The position numbers and the translations under genes are program-made. A DNA stretch of 64,000 nt from Helicoverpa zea (taxonomy: Eukaryota > Arthropoda > Insecta > Lepidoptera > Noctuidae), in assembly GCF_022581195.2 (NCBI RefSeq), contig NC_061482.1, forward strand, positions 2,046,001 to 2,110,000, given 5' to 3'. The notes under the pieces were generated by a model. That model was given only the letters and a program-made list of their open reading frames with translations. It did not search any database and had not been told where the DNA came from. Shown in pieces: positions 43,495-53,989 of the stretch (position 1 is its first letter; each line of letters opens with the position of its first letter).

Positions 43495-43790
43495 TTCCGT
43501 TCCTCTGCTGAGCACAGGCCTCCTCTCACGCGGAGAGGGATTGAGCATTAATCACCACGCTTGCTCAATGCGGGTTGGTGATTTCAGAGTATAGTCCAGG
43601 TTTTCTCAAGATGTTATCTTTCGCCTCTTTATCAGCCGTTGGTGTCCAAGATATACTTAGAAAGTATAATATGCAAACTTAGAAAAGTTGCATTGGCACT
43701 TGCCTGACTTGGAATCGAACTCACGCCTGATACAATCAAGACTTTTCAGCCTCTAGTGATTGTTAATATGGACGGGCAACATAATAAGAT
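43495..43790 (-). mobile_element. SINE type B: shared head, different (RTE-like) tail
   Basis: Read on the minus strand, a B box (GAGTTCGATTCC, about 43717-43728) leads into AAGTCAGGCAAGTGCCAATG, CAACTTTTCTAAG and 'taagtatatcttggacacca', the same head as type A. The body then changes to ACCTGGACTATA, CACCAACCCGCATTGAGCAA, GCGTGGTGATTAATGCTCAA and CGCGTGAGAGGAGGCCTGTG. It ends at 'ggaacggaaaaaaggct'. The A-box side is decayed. Confidence 0.82.
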
Positions 43791-43928
43791 TGAGTTGGCG
43801 AACTTACGCATCGACGCGAATCTATTTACAAGAATATTTTATAAATGCTCACGCATTTGTTACTTTTTGATAGAACCAGTCCAATAGACCACAGATTAGA
43901 TTTACTATAATTACATAAATTATTTATA

Positions 43929-44169
43929 AAATCCATCCTCGGAGCCTTTTCCCAATCATGTTGGGGCCGGCTTCCAGTCTAACCGGATTCAGCTGAGTAC
44001 CAGTGCTTTACAAGAAGCGACTGCCTATTTGACCTCCTCAACCCAGTTACCCGGGCAACCCGATACCCCTTGGTTAGACTGGTGTCAGACTTACTGGCTT
44101 CTGACTACCCGTAACAACTGCCAAGGATGTTCAATGACAGCCGGGACCTACAGTTTAACGTGCCATCCG
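43929..44169 (-). mobile_element. SINE type A, 5'-truncated, 12-bp target duplication
   Basis: The flanks AAATTATTTATA (43917-43928 and 44170-44181) are exact. The insert is the reversed type A tail up to CGGATGGCACG, so truncation occurred inside the body. Little diverged from 41876-42258. Confidence 0.92.
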
Positions 44170-44571
44170 AAATTATTTATACCTACTATCTAAAATGAAC
44201 CTAGACCATTTGAGTACGACATACAAAAACATTTGTTTGCGACACTGTCGCACAGTTCAGGACACTTGTGGAATCGTACCGTAAGTCTCAAAACCTCATA
44301 TAAGTTGGATACCTTAAAATATTTCAGCCTCGCTTGAAACTCCAAATTCATTTTAAAACCTGCCACTAACATTCTCTTTACTAAAACCTAACACGATGTT
44401 ACCGAAAACTAAAATATCTAAGTAGTTTCCCACGCGATTCCAATTTCCACCACAAATAGTGAGTGAGATGAGTTATTGATAAGCTATCGGAGCTTCGAAT
44501 TGCTTCCTCGGATCCATCCTGGCAATACCTTAGCGTGTGGTTATATCACCTACGTACCTGTGTATAAGTAT

Positions 44572-44888
44572 CATGGAGAACAAATGATTAGCGGAGATGT
44601 CATAACGCACAATCTCTTAAGAAAGTAGTGCACCAAAATAGTGTTCGGGGCACGAGGAACGTTACTAGCACCGCCCTTACACGCCTTCAATTACACCCAT
44701 CTATTATTTTCAAAATAAAATCACTAATCAATCAAGACCAATCTCTGACTGATTGGTTTTGATTTAACAAGGAATCCGACGGCCTCCTAAGTTCTAACTG
44801 ATCACGCTGACCGTACGTTGCTTGACCTAAAAGAAGGCGCCTGACCTACCTGCCTTATGGCATCTCTGCCATCTTTCCTTTCTCTGTG
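44572..44888. mobile_element. hAT-like MITE copy
   Basis: CATGGAGAACAAATGATTAG, CGGAGATGTCATAACGC at the left; GCCATCTTTCCTTTCTCTGTG at the right. Orientation is opposite to 29897 and 30956. Flanks ATAAGTAT and AAAAATAT agree at six of eight positions. Confidence 0.78.
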
Positions 44889-45069
44889 AAAAATATATAT
44901 GAGAATGAAGGGGCTCGTGGCTACGTCAGAGCGCGATCGACCGATCATATGTTTAAGCAACGTCCGTTGATGGGTGAGCTTGTCATGTCCGTTGTAGAGA
45001 GTCATGGATCGCCTTTGACGTTCGCTACAAGTAGTTAGAAGAGTATTAGAAGCCAGAAGTTTGAAAACC

Positions 45070-45106
45070 AACAGGTATCGGGTGGCCCGGGTACCTGGGT
45101 TGGACC
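45070..45106 (+). mobile_element. SINE type A, short fragment
   Basis: 'aacaggtatcgggtggcccg' and 'ggtacctgggttgga' match the central type A block. Confidence 0.65.
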
Positions 45107-45477
45107 TAAAAACTTGGTTTTCACGTGAAACCGTTTAAGCGTATAAGACGTTTTCATGAATTTTAAATGATCTTTAATGAGTCGAATAGTGTCTGTCTGC
45201 TAATTATTAGCTAGTTAAGTAGAATACTATTATGTTGCAAATACAAAACTATTCATCTCTGTATAATGGTATATCAGGTTTGCTGAATCTAAAACCTCGT
45301 TTCTCTTTTCTTTGAAATAAAACATTACATTAGGAAAATCTTTTTCAAATCTGTCTTTTTAAGATTTTGTGTAACAAGTCCTTACTGAAACTGAAATAAA
45401 ATGTTGTATCTTAACGAGATAAAATATAATATGTATTTTAAAGTTTTCCGAGTCTAGACTAACAAAAGCATGTCTCA

Positions 45478-45664
45478 CGGCCAGTTTCTTCATCAAAAGT
45501 TAAAGTTAAAGTAATGTCTAAAGTAAAAGTAACGGTCAAATTCGTTTTTTCAAGGCTAAAGTGACAGCAAAACTAATAGAAAAATTGAATTTGACCGTTA
45601 CTTTTACTTTAGACATTACTTTGACTTTTACTTTAGCTTTAACTTTTGATGAAGAAACTGGCTG
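45478..45664. mobile_element. 187-bp Harbinger-type MITE, copy 2
   Basis: CGGCCAGTTTCTTCATCAAA at the left, TTTGATGAAGAAACTGGCTG at the right. Flanks TCA (45475-45477) and TTA (45665-45667) represent TTA with one change. The interior is inverted relative to copies 1 and 3. Confidence 0.9.
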
Positions 45665-45744
45665 TTAGTACAATAAGGCTTTATAGATTAAAAATAATAA
45701 CACTTGTTAGTTTTTAACGTACTGAAGAAACTTGAATGGCTTTA

Positions 45745-45874
45745 CTACAAAAACTTTAACAACTGTTTTACACTTGTCTAAAAAAAATGTGGCTCCAAAA
45801 TGAACCTTATGTCAACGTCATAATTTGACATTTTTTTAGACAAGTCTTAAACTGACGTTAAAAAGTTTTTGTGG
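45745..45874. mobile_element. 130-bp palindromic MITE, TA-flanked
   Basis: CTACAAAAACTTTAAC...ACTTGTCTAAAAAAAATG on the left mirrors CATTTTTTTAGACAAGTC and GTTTTTGTGG on the right. TA lies at 45743-45744 and 45875-45876. Nearly the whole element is stem. Confidence 0.82.
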
Positions 45875-46064
45875 TAAGACGGGAAAAGTCTATTTATATA
45901 AATATCTGTCTGTTACAGGACATATTTGTTATGATGAATAATACTTATTTATGTGTATGTCGTGGATTTGCTTACTTGATCAAATTCCAGATAATTTCAT
46001 GAACTGGTAGCTTTTACGATTTTGTCATCCACCTTTGGCCGGATCACGTTGTTAAATATTTTAA

Positions 46065-46217
46065 TACTAACTAGCTGATCCCGCGAACTTCGAATCGTTC
46101 AAACCTTCCCTGGACCTCTACAAACATTTTAAAATCAAAATCAGATAAATCGGCCCAGCCGTTCTCGAGTTTTAATCAGACTAACGAACAACGATTCATT
46201 TTTATTTATATAGATAA
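46065..46217 (+). repeat. Dispersed retroelement tail
   Basis: 'ctagctgatcccgcgaactt', 'aaatcggcccagccgttctc', 'gagttttaatcagactaacg' and 'tttttatttatatagat' form a common lepidopteran 3' tail, probably non-LTR. No coding part. Confidence 0.55.
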
Positions 46218-46467
46218 TGTCGGGAAACCTTTTCACACACGGTTGGTTAGCCCCATGCTAAGTTATTAATTAACTTGTGTTATGGGTGCTAACACAACTG
46301 ATACACTACATATAGCTACATATATACATATTTATAAATACATATTGTAACACCCAGACCACGGCCAACAAGCATGCTCATCACATAAATGTCGACCGAA
46401 CCGGGAATCGAACCCGGGACCTCATGATCGGCAGTCCGGCATGGTGACCATTGCGCCATCGAGGTCG
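46218..46467 (-). mobile_element. SINE type C, tRNA-derived, complete head
   Basis: Minus strand: A-box region CGATGGCGCAATGGTCACCA (from about 46461) and B box GGTTCGATTCC (about 46412-46402). The body GATGAGCATGCTTGTTGGCC, GTGGTCTGGGTGTTACAATA follows, and the 3' part GGGTGCTAACACAACTG.. reads in reverse. The tRNA-like fold is used as a pol III promoter in such SINEs. A fragment is at 14740-14843. Confidence 0.85.
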
Positions 46468-47091
46468 TTAAATTTAATATACATAAAAATGTTTTTTCGC
46501 AATTCATGAAGTGAGCAAACCAGTAACGTCATGAATTATCTAGGCCAGAAACTTATAATACTTATATATAAATAACAAAACTTCATTCTCTGGGGAACAT
46601 TTATCTTCCGTGGCTTTCGGGAGAATGTCGTCTGGTATCTATCACTCACAGATCTTTCGGCCTTTTCGGCTAACCTATATAGCGTAAATTGTACCTACTT
46701 TTTTACAGCTGAAGTGATCATTCTACTTTTGAAAAGGAATATACTCACACAGTAACACTATATCTACAGTATTCGCTAAAAGACAAAAATAATAAAACTT
46801 AAATATTAATTATCAACAATCGTAATACAATATACCTAATTACATATTTTCAAAAATTTGTGGAAATCTGTACAAACTGCATAAATACAAAATAAACAAA
46901 GTTTTCAGTATTGTAAAACTCATTCAAACATTATGATTTTAAAGTAAACAGTAAAATTATTAATTAATCACTAAATATTATTATTTAGTGATTAATTTCG
47001 CTTCCTAACTAACGTAAATATTAACCTCAAATGCAATCATAATAAAAACAAATCATTTCAGCAAATAACTAAAATGAATTCCTAAATTATA
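46468..47091. other. Intron, no gene; AT hairpin at 46963-46996
   Basis: ATTAATCACTAAATA - TTAT - TATTTAGTGATTAAT is a perfect 15-bp stem near 46962-46995. Nothing else recognised. Confidence 0.6.
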
Positions 47092-47476
47092 CAAGCTGTT
47101 GATTTGCATTCGGGCCACATTCAAGGACGTAATTATGCTACTGATTCTCGACCCAAATCTACAAAAGAATTGGTACGTAATTTTTTTTTTTTTCGGAATT
47201 CCGTCAACGTCATCTAGCCTTATTTAAACTTGGCGCGTGTGTTACTGGCCTTAAAACCGTGCTGCGCCCTCACACAAACGCAAACACAAAGCATACGCAA
47301 CGATTATTCATAAATTTCATTCATAAAATTGGATTACTTCTGAAATACTACGACATTATAATGACAAAAAAAGCAGTGCATATTAGCTATTTCCCGTCTA
47401 CTGTAATTCCAATCGATTATTAATGTATTGTATGCCCTCCTCCTGAAGTATGGCACAAATGCAAATCAACACCTTG
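47092..47476. mobile_element. TA-flanked MITE (CAAGSTGTTGATTTGCAT family), copy 2, inverted
   Basis: CAAGCTGTTGATTTGCAT at the left and ATGCAAATCAACACCTTG at the right, TA on both sides (47090-47091, 47477-47478). The whole length is the reverse complement of 6540-6933 with small differences. Confidence 0.8.
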
Positions 47477-47478
47477 TA

Positions 47479-47999
47479 TTTTAGCTCAGGAAACACAATC
47501 CCAGTGTTGCCACTGGTTGACACCAATTTCCCTTCTGCCAGGCTACTGTAACACAGTTGACACGATTAAATATTGAATAAACGGCAACAAGTTGGGGCAA
47601 CGTTTGCCCTATAGCTGGCAACAATATCTTACGTCCCGAAACTTGGAGAGCAACCGACAGCGGTTCTGCGAACCATGGAAATTATTTACAAACTTTGAAA
47701 ACAGTTTTGGTAAGCTACTTCGCTTTTGTAGTTACGTCTTTTAAATGAACAAAGGCTAGACTAACAAGATCTTAGTTATTTTAGTATTTGATTAAGAGTT
47801 CTGGCTATACATTTAGCCAATTGTTGAGGTAACTAAAAGCTACTTCTCATTAAGAGGCCCTTTCATCTATGTATATGAGATTAACTCATAAATGACGTTT
47901 GATAAAAGTAAATGGGTCTCTACTGATTTTAACAGTCATTACGAGCAACCCATAGTTAACTCTCAGTTCACTATCAGATCTTTTTCATCATCTGCCTAG
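47479..47999. other. Intron, no gene seen
   Basis: No ORF or repeat recognised. Confidence 0.5.
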
Positions 48000-48080
48000 C
48001 CTAGCCTTTTCCCAAATTTAGGAAGTAGGCGTCGGCTTTCAGTCTTTTTGAATGAAGCTGTGTACCAGCGTTTTACATGG
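48000..48080 (-). mobile_element. SINE type A, decayed 3' fragment
   Basis: 'ctagccttttcccaaattta', 'ggcgtcggctttcagtcttt' and 'gctgtgtaccagcgttttac' are the reversed type A tail. Confidence 0.65.
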
Positions 48081-48096
48081 ACAAAATCTTTATTGC

Positions 48097-48226
48097 AATC
48101 AAAGTTTTCACTCCGTCTGATACTGGCTAAATACAAGATCTTTGTAATGTACGTGCTACCATTCATCTTAATACTGATTTATAAACCTAAACAAACTATC
48201 GGCCGACTAAAAGTTTGCAGTGTCCT
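48097..48226. mobile_element. GTCGGC-ended MITE, half element
   Basis: AATCAAAGTTTTCACTCCGT, CTGATACTGGCTAAATACAA, to ACTATCGGCCGACTAAAAGT then TTGCAGTG. The 80-aa ORF here lies across the repeat and is not a gene. Confidence 0.7.
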
Positions 48227-48486
48227 CTTAAACGTGTCATATCTCAACAAATACATTCATGAGCATGATATTCCTACACAAAAGGAATAAGCATGAACTT
48301 TTATCGCAAGCGGAAAAGGAAGAAGGAAATTGTTTTAGGATTAAAGTGACAAGCATTGTACGAGCATTTTTAAAGCATTTGCGCGGCAGATAAAACGTAC
48401 AGATGTTTTATTATTCAGTGCCTCAGTAGGAAAGATATTTTAGTCGACAATGCGTGTATAGTCAAATAAGATTTCTTTAGAGTAAA

Positions 48487-48829
48487 ATGCAAACTTTTCA
48501 TCGGACGGTATTTGGCTCGGGGTCATGACTGACCTGGGGTCTGGAGATGAATGACAGTGGCACATTCTGATGATCAGAAGTATCCGGTATCAGATCGGCT
48601 AAAAAGTTTCACTCATCATCATCATCAATCACGATAACCTTCAAAACAAACTGGCAAAAATATTATATTTTGGTAAAAAGATTTTTTTTAAGAATCGATA
48701 TCGTGAATCACATCAATGTTTTTATTCGGTCTGCGCGTATAACGTATAATATGTGCTCCTAAATTCATCTTCATACTGATATAAGAGCCTGAACAAATTG
48801 TTGGTCGAACAAAAGTTTGCACCGTGTAG
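48487..48829. mobile_element. GTCGGC-ended MITE, long copy with internal insertion
   Basis: ATGCAAACTTTTCATCGGAC at the left and GTTGGTCGAACAAAAGTTTG then CACCGTGTAG at the right. Between the halves lies an unrelated stretch with (TCA)n at about 48614-48630. Confidence 0.6.
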
Positions 48830-48948
48830 AAGCTCTTAAGCATTTACGCGTGTCAGATAAATCGCACCTGTATTTCATTATTCAGTGACTCACTAGACCG
48901 AGTATTTTAGTCGTAAAGTCTTGAATACTCAAGTGAGAGTTCGCAACA

Positions 48949-49272
48949 CCACGGAGGAAGGAATGATAGCGGAGATCCCATAAGGCAGGTAGGTCAGGCG
49001 TCATCTTGTAGGTCAAGCAATGTACGGTAGGCATGATCAGTTACTAGAACTAACGAGACGTTCGGATTTCTTGTTAAATTAAATCATCTCAAACAAATCT
49101 GTTAAAGATTGGTCTTGATTGATTGTTGATTTTATTTTGAAATTAATGGCCGGGTTATATTCGGATTCAGACATAGTACCTAATGTTCCTCGTCCTCCAA
49201 GCATTTTGGTGCACTTCTTTCTTAAGAGATTTTGCGTTATGACATCTCCGCTAGTCATTTTGTTCTCCATGT
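48949..49272. mobile_element. hAT-like MITE copy
   Basis: CACGGAGGAAGGAATGATAG, CGGAGAT at the left and ATCTCCGCTAGTCATTTTGT, TCTCCATG at the right. Small ORFs on both strands lie wholly within it and are not genes. Confidence 0.82.
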
Positions 49273-49489
49273 TTAGCACATTAAGAGTTTCTTACTTAGA
49301 AGGAAAATTAGAACACAGTCTTCATGAAACTTTTAGTAGAAAACAGTTTTCTTTGTATGTTTTTTTCCTACCAACATGAACTAGTAACCTGGCTCAATAA
49401 TTTCACACCTTCAATACCTCGTTGACATGAAAGCAACAATATTTTACAAGCTTTCTGCAACTACTGTAAATGAGTGCAACAATTTTTGT

Positions 49490-49795
49490 AACTGTAAGTA
49501 ACAACGCAACTTTTCTAAAGTTTGTATGTACTGTCTATGAATATCTTGGACACCAATGACTGTGTTTCGGATGGCACGTTAAACTGTAGGTCCCGGCTGT
49601 CATTGAACATCTTTCACAGCCGTTACGGGTAGTCAGAAGCCAGTAAGTCTGATACTAGTCTGACCAGGGGGTAATGGGTTGCCCGAGTAAGTGGATCAAG
49701 GAGGTAAAATAGGCAGTCGCTCTTTGTAAAACGCTGTTACTCAGCCACATCTCGTTAGACTGGAAGCCGACCCCTACATAGTTGGAAAAGGCTAG
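49490..49795 (+). mobile_element. SINE type A, lacking only the tRNA-like head
   Basis: From GCAACTTTTCTAAAGTTTGT through CGGATGGCACGTTAAACTGT to GGAAGCCGACCCCTACATAG, TTGGAAAAGGCT. More diverged than 41876-42258 (older). Confidence 0.85.
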
Positions 49796-49832
49796 ACATT
49801 TGATGTAAGTGCCAGCACACACTGCAAGCTTA

Positions 49833-50222
49833 GGGTGCGTCCACATCTGGCGAATGCGCAGCACGCGAGCCGATCGCGAGCTGTCCGCGAGCTGCGCGCG
49901 TGCAGTCACTGCAATAGTTCGGTGCGCCTCTTTAGCGCAACTCACGCAAGGCTCGTATAGAGCGCGCGAGCGGCGCGCGATCTGCGCGCAATCAGTTCTC
50001 GCCCTTACAGTTCCGTGTATTGGCTCAGTACTATCGAAGATGGCAGACGTCGCGCGCCGCCTGCGCGCCACTCGCGTGCGGCGCTTAGGTCGCGCGCGAG
50101 CTGCGCGCGGGCCAAGCAGAAGCGGCGCACGAACAAAAATGCACGCGCGCAGCTCGCGGACAGCTCGCGATCGGCTCGCGTGCTGCGCATTCGCGGCGCA
50201 TTCGCCAGATGTGGACGCACCC
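49833..50222. mobile_element. 390-bp GC-rich fold-back MITE, TTA duplication
   Basis: GGGTGCGTCCACATCTGGCG at the left mirrors CGCCAGATGTGGACGCACCC at the right, with TTA at 49830-49832 and 50223-50225. The arms are rich in GCGCGC/GAGCTC blocks and pair over most of the length. The GC-rich symmetry creates long overlapping ORFs on both strands (up to 230 aa, Arg/Ala-rich) that are artefacts. Confidence 0.92.
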
Positions 50223-50291
50223 TTAACTGTCGGCCAATAGTTAGTCCTATGTTTGATTGACAGTTTACATTGAAGGTAACCGTGAAACCAA

Positions 50292-50412
50292 TCAAACTTT
50301 TTCGTCGGTTTTCTACCAGCCTGATACTCGATCATTGATATTTTCACACTGCCATCCTTCTTTTCTTTTATAAGCCCAATAAAATAATGGCCGACTTAAA
50401 ATTTGTAGTTCT
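50292..50412. mobile_element. GTCGGC-ended MITE, half element
   Basis: AATCAAACTTTTTCGTCGGT to ATGGCCGACTTAAAATTTGT. Diverged. Confidence 0.6.
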
Positions 50413-51933
50413 TTTACTATAATCATATATGTATTTGTCAGACGTAAGGACAAAAATCAAGATAAGGGTTTCAGTTTTCTATCATTTTGGTTCAAAACCC
50501 TGAAACGATAAAGAAATTAAGAAAGTAACATGAAAAAGTACTTTGTCGTCGCGTACCTTTTCAGAAAACAAACACTCTTAAAAAGTTCAGGAGTATAATG
50601 GCGGAATTTTTCAGATAGGTTTACATTGTAATTCAAGACCGTTGTACCTGCGTAACTGGATATAAATAAATCGATAATCACTTGTTATCTTGCCGTGGAT
50701 TTCAATAAGATATCTTTCACTTGATTAACTAGAGATAGTAGTTTGGCATTATGGTGGGTCCATACGGTGACAATTTCACTAAGGCTTTCAAGGAATAGTG
50801 TCTGTGTAAAAATCGGTGTATACAAAAGTCTGTATAATAAAAAAGTTTGCACAATTATCTTGTCATCATATTTTCTTTCAGACTTCCGATTAACGTCTGT
50901 ATCGCGTGAACCCACCATTATTAGAAGTATGGGTACTTTTAAAATTTTTCTCTAGAATTCAAATCCAAAAACTGACAGTTTGTCTTATGCATTCTTAACC
51001 GACTTGCAATAAAGAAGGTTTGTATTTTTATCTACGTTTGGGTATTTCTTTTTTTTTTTTCAGACACGTCATAATTTTGTTAGTAATAGTATATATTAAA
51101 ACCTAATGTTAGTTTTGACAACACTACAGACATATATTATACTCCCCGAAATGTAAGCAGATTTTTATGTTATTTGAAAATACATTGAAAACATACTTGA
51201 AGCGAGTGAAACCAGATAAAACAGTAAGTCACGTATAAAATAGTAAAGACAACGGCAATGTTACGGAAGAGACATCTTGTTTTACGCAAAGATGCTGCGA
51301 GAGAGGTACCTACTTTGAGAATTAAATTTTTCAGCACATTCCTGAAAGTGGTTTATATTGCAACAGAGAAAGAGTGCTTTTACTACTTTTACTTTTGTTT
51401 TATACGAAGAAAGTCTTTTTATCATTACTTACTTAATTTTATGGTTACAACTACGTAATATCGCTGGTTTAATTTTAAAGTGTTTTTTTTTCTCTGAGGT
51501 AACTAAGACTAACTAAGAAAGAACTAAGGTTCATAAGAGAATTATCATGATAGTTAGATTATCAAAATGGAAACAACTGTAAATCGTTGTTCAATGTGGA
51601 AGCATCTTCTTGCACCCGGATAAAAAGAACCCTATTTGAAATTCTGATAATATATAATACTGCTATTTATTCAAAATTCTTTCAACTGTTTGCAAATAGA
51701 GAATTAACATACAAACTCATAAACGTCTTTATTATATTAGTATAAAATAATATCATAGATTTTGCAGCCTAACAATTTCTTTACCAAATGCATTTCCAAA
51801 AATTTTGCAATATACACCGAATTCCGGGAATTCTCAATACACACAAACAACGGTCTGTAAGATACAGGATGTTGTCGTAAGTACAGCTACGGGCTTCCCT
51901 TGACCTATTTTGTCGGGGGTCGAAAGTAACGTG
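50413..51933. other. Intron, no gene seen
   Basis: Low-complexity ORFs only (50685-50918 -, 50743-50955 +, 51258-51458 +), none with a domain. No repeat recognised. Confidence 0.5.
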
Positions 51934-52418
51934 CCATGGAGAAGAAAATCACTAGCGGAGATGTCATAACGCAAAATCTCTAAAGAAAGCGGCGCGTCAA
52001 CGAGGAACGTTACTAGTTCCACCCTTACACGCCTTCTATGGAACCCGTCCATAATCTATACTATCTACACTAATATTTTATAAAGGAAAATAATATATTT
52101 TTGTTTGTTTGTAAAAAAAACTTCTTTCACGATTAGAAATCTACAATTTTACCGAGAAACATAGGCTATTTTCGATTTCGTTACGGGCAGTAGTTCCCAC
52201 GGGTAGTGGGTGAAACCGCAGAAAAACGGCTAGTTTTCTAAATAAAATCACCAATCAATCAAGACCAATTGTTGACAAATTGGTTTTGATTTGAGAAAGA
52301 ACCCGAACGTCTAGTTAGTTCTAGTAACTAATCACGCCTGCCGCACGTTGCTTGACCTACAAGGAGGGCCCTGACCTACCTGCCTTATAGCATCTCCGCT
52401 ATATTTCCTTCCTCCGTG
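51934..52418. mobile_element. hAT-like MITE copy with a nested Helitron
   Basis: CATGGAGAAGAAAATCACTA, GCGGAGATGTCATAACGC at the left; CTATATTTCCTTCCTCCGTG at the right. Flanks TAACGTGC and TACCGTAC agree at six of eight bases. The Lep1-like element 52055-52233 splits it. Confidence 0.82.
52055..52233 (+). mobile_element. Lep1-like Helitron nested in the hAT-like MITE
   Basis: TCTATACTATCTACACTAAT after A, and GCAGAAAAACGGCTAG before T. No target duplication, as expected for Helitrons. The MITE sequence resumes on both sides. Confidence 0.8.
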
Positions 52419-52444
52419 TACCGTACCTTCTTCGAGCCGAAACC

Positions 52445-53989
52445 GAGGCGAAATATCTACTGAGATATACAAACATACCTACATAGCAGTTATAAGTATA
52501 GGAGGGAAACTGTGCGTATGTTGGGGGATTTTTAAGTGTTTGGTTAAGAATATATGTATATGAAGGGACGATTTTACAATCACCAGATAAATTTTATCTG
52601 AAGTTAATAGAATATGTTTCGACTTTTTGACAGCTTCTTGTATACAAATATGTCAAACCACCATATTTCAAATTATGTCAAATCAAAACTCATTTATTCA
52701 AACTTGGCTGCAAAACAGCACTTTTCTAACGTCAAAAAAAAAAATACATAAGACAGCCCCCAAAACGCCCACCCTTCACCACTTCCTATGTGTTTTTGCT
52801 GGGAAGAAGTGGCGCAACAAACTCCCCAGCAACACATGTCTGTCTGTAGGAAAGGAACACATTCATTACTCAGGCAGAACTTTACTGATATTGAAAAATC
52901 GGCTGTAAAAGATTTGTACGGGCAATGACAAATTATAGTATGAATATAGGTGTTATGCAATACTGAATATATTTACGTAATTACTAGCTTCTACCTGTGT
53001 TTTTGCCCGCGTTCCCTTGAAACTACTTCGCACACCGGGATTAAACCCGGATCATAAAAAGACGTGTTCTATAAACTAAAGTTAACTAGAACTTATCTGT
53101 AACGATCCTTCAATATATCTAGCTTAATTCTAATTAATAATTAACTCAGCCAATATTACAAAATACTTGATAATAAACTAGTAATTACGCTAAAACACAC
53201 AAAGCATGATATAACCGCAGTGTAACTACGAGAGTGCTCGAGGCGTTTAACATCTTAACTAACATTAATATTATACCTAACTTTTATGCGTATATTTTGA
53301 TTTAAAAACTAGGTGCTTTGGTTTTTCGAGTCTTGAGAAAACTCCTTTCATACTAGGATCAAAACTACATAGGTATGTACATATATCATTTGATAATAAC
53401 AAATAATGTGGCTTTCTATTTGTAATTTGCTAAGACTTTTTTTAGATACTGAGATTACTCCCTATAACCCCACTAATTTTGCCTCTTTGTAACAATAGAC
53501 CTAATATTTAAGAAAAATCTATTAATCTTGTAAGTTGACGAATAAATAAATTCACAACAACAATATAAAGCAAAATGCACTATTTATCATAACTACAAAG
53601 TACCGGTTTTTAATTACATGTTTACAGCATCAAGCAATAAACATTCTAAAAACACAATTTACAAAGAAAACTGGAAAATTCAACGCAAAATGAAACGCAA
53701 AGTTTCATAAACACAAGCACTTGATTCTGACACCTGATTCATTAAGCGCTCCTCCACTTTATTCTATTATGTTACAGAAAACTACCTTTAATAACAGAGT
53801 AAATAAATTAATCTAGGTATACTTAATATTGTAAATAAGAAACAAACATTTCGTTTGTTTGTTTGTAATGGATAAACTCAAAAACTACTGCACTGATTTT
53901 TACCCACGTCTCAGATGATGATAAAATCTATCCTGTTCTCCAGGGTCTAAGCCACACTCTTCTCTAGTAACATTGGTTTAATTGATGAT
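52445..53989 (+). repeat. Tandem duplication, unit 1 (1,545 bp)
   Basis: Starts GAGGCGAAATATCTACTGAG and ends ..CATTGGTTTAATTGATGAT. The next unit begins immediately with the same sequence. The unit contains an old interspersed repeat (ACGCCCACC..GCTGGGAAGAAG, about 52680-52860), the reverse Lep1-like piece 'tagcttctacctgtgttttt' (about 52985) and a Lep1-like interior near its end. The small ORFs on both strands are duplicated with the unit and carry no domain. Confidence 0.93.

Noticed and set aside
46395..46467. Possible tRNA gene on the minus strand
   Set aside because: Same reason: head of SINE type C, with another fragment at 14740-14843.
49655..50347. 230-aa minus-strand ORF and overlapping ORFs of 143, 96 and 81 aa
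   Set aside because: They lie across a SINE tail, a GC-rich palindromic MITE and its flank. The peptides are mirrored Arg/Ala-rich products of the inverted repeat.
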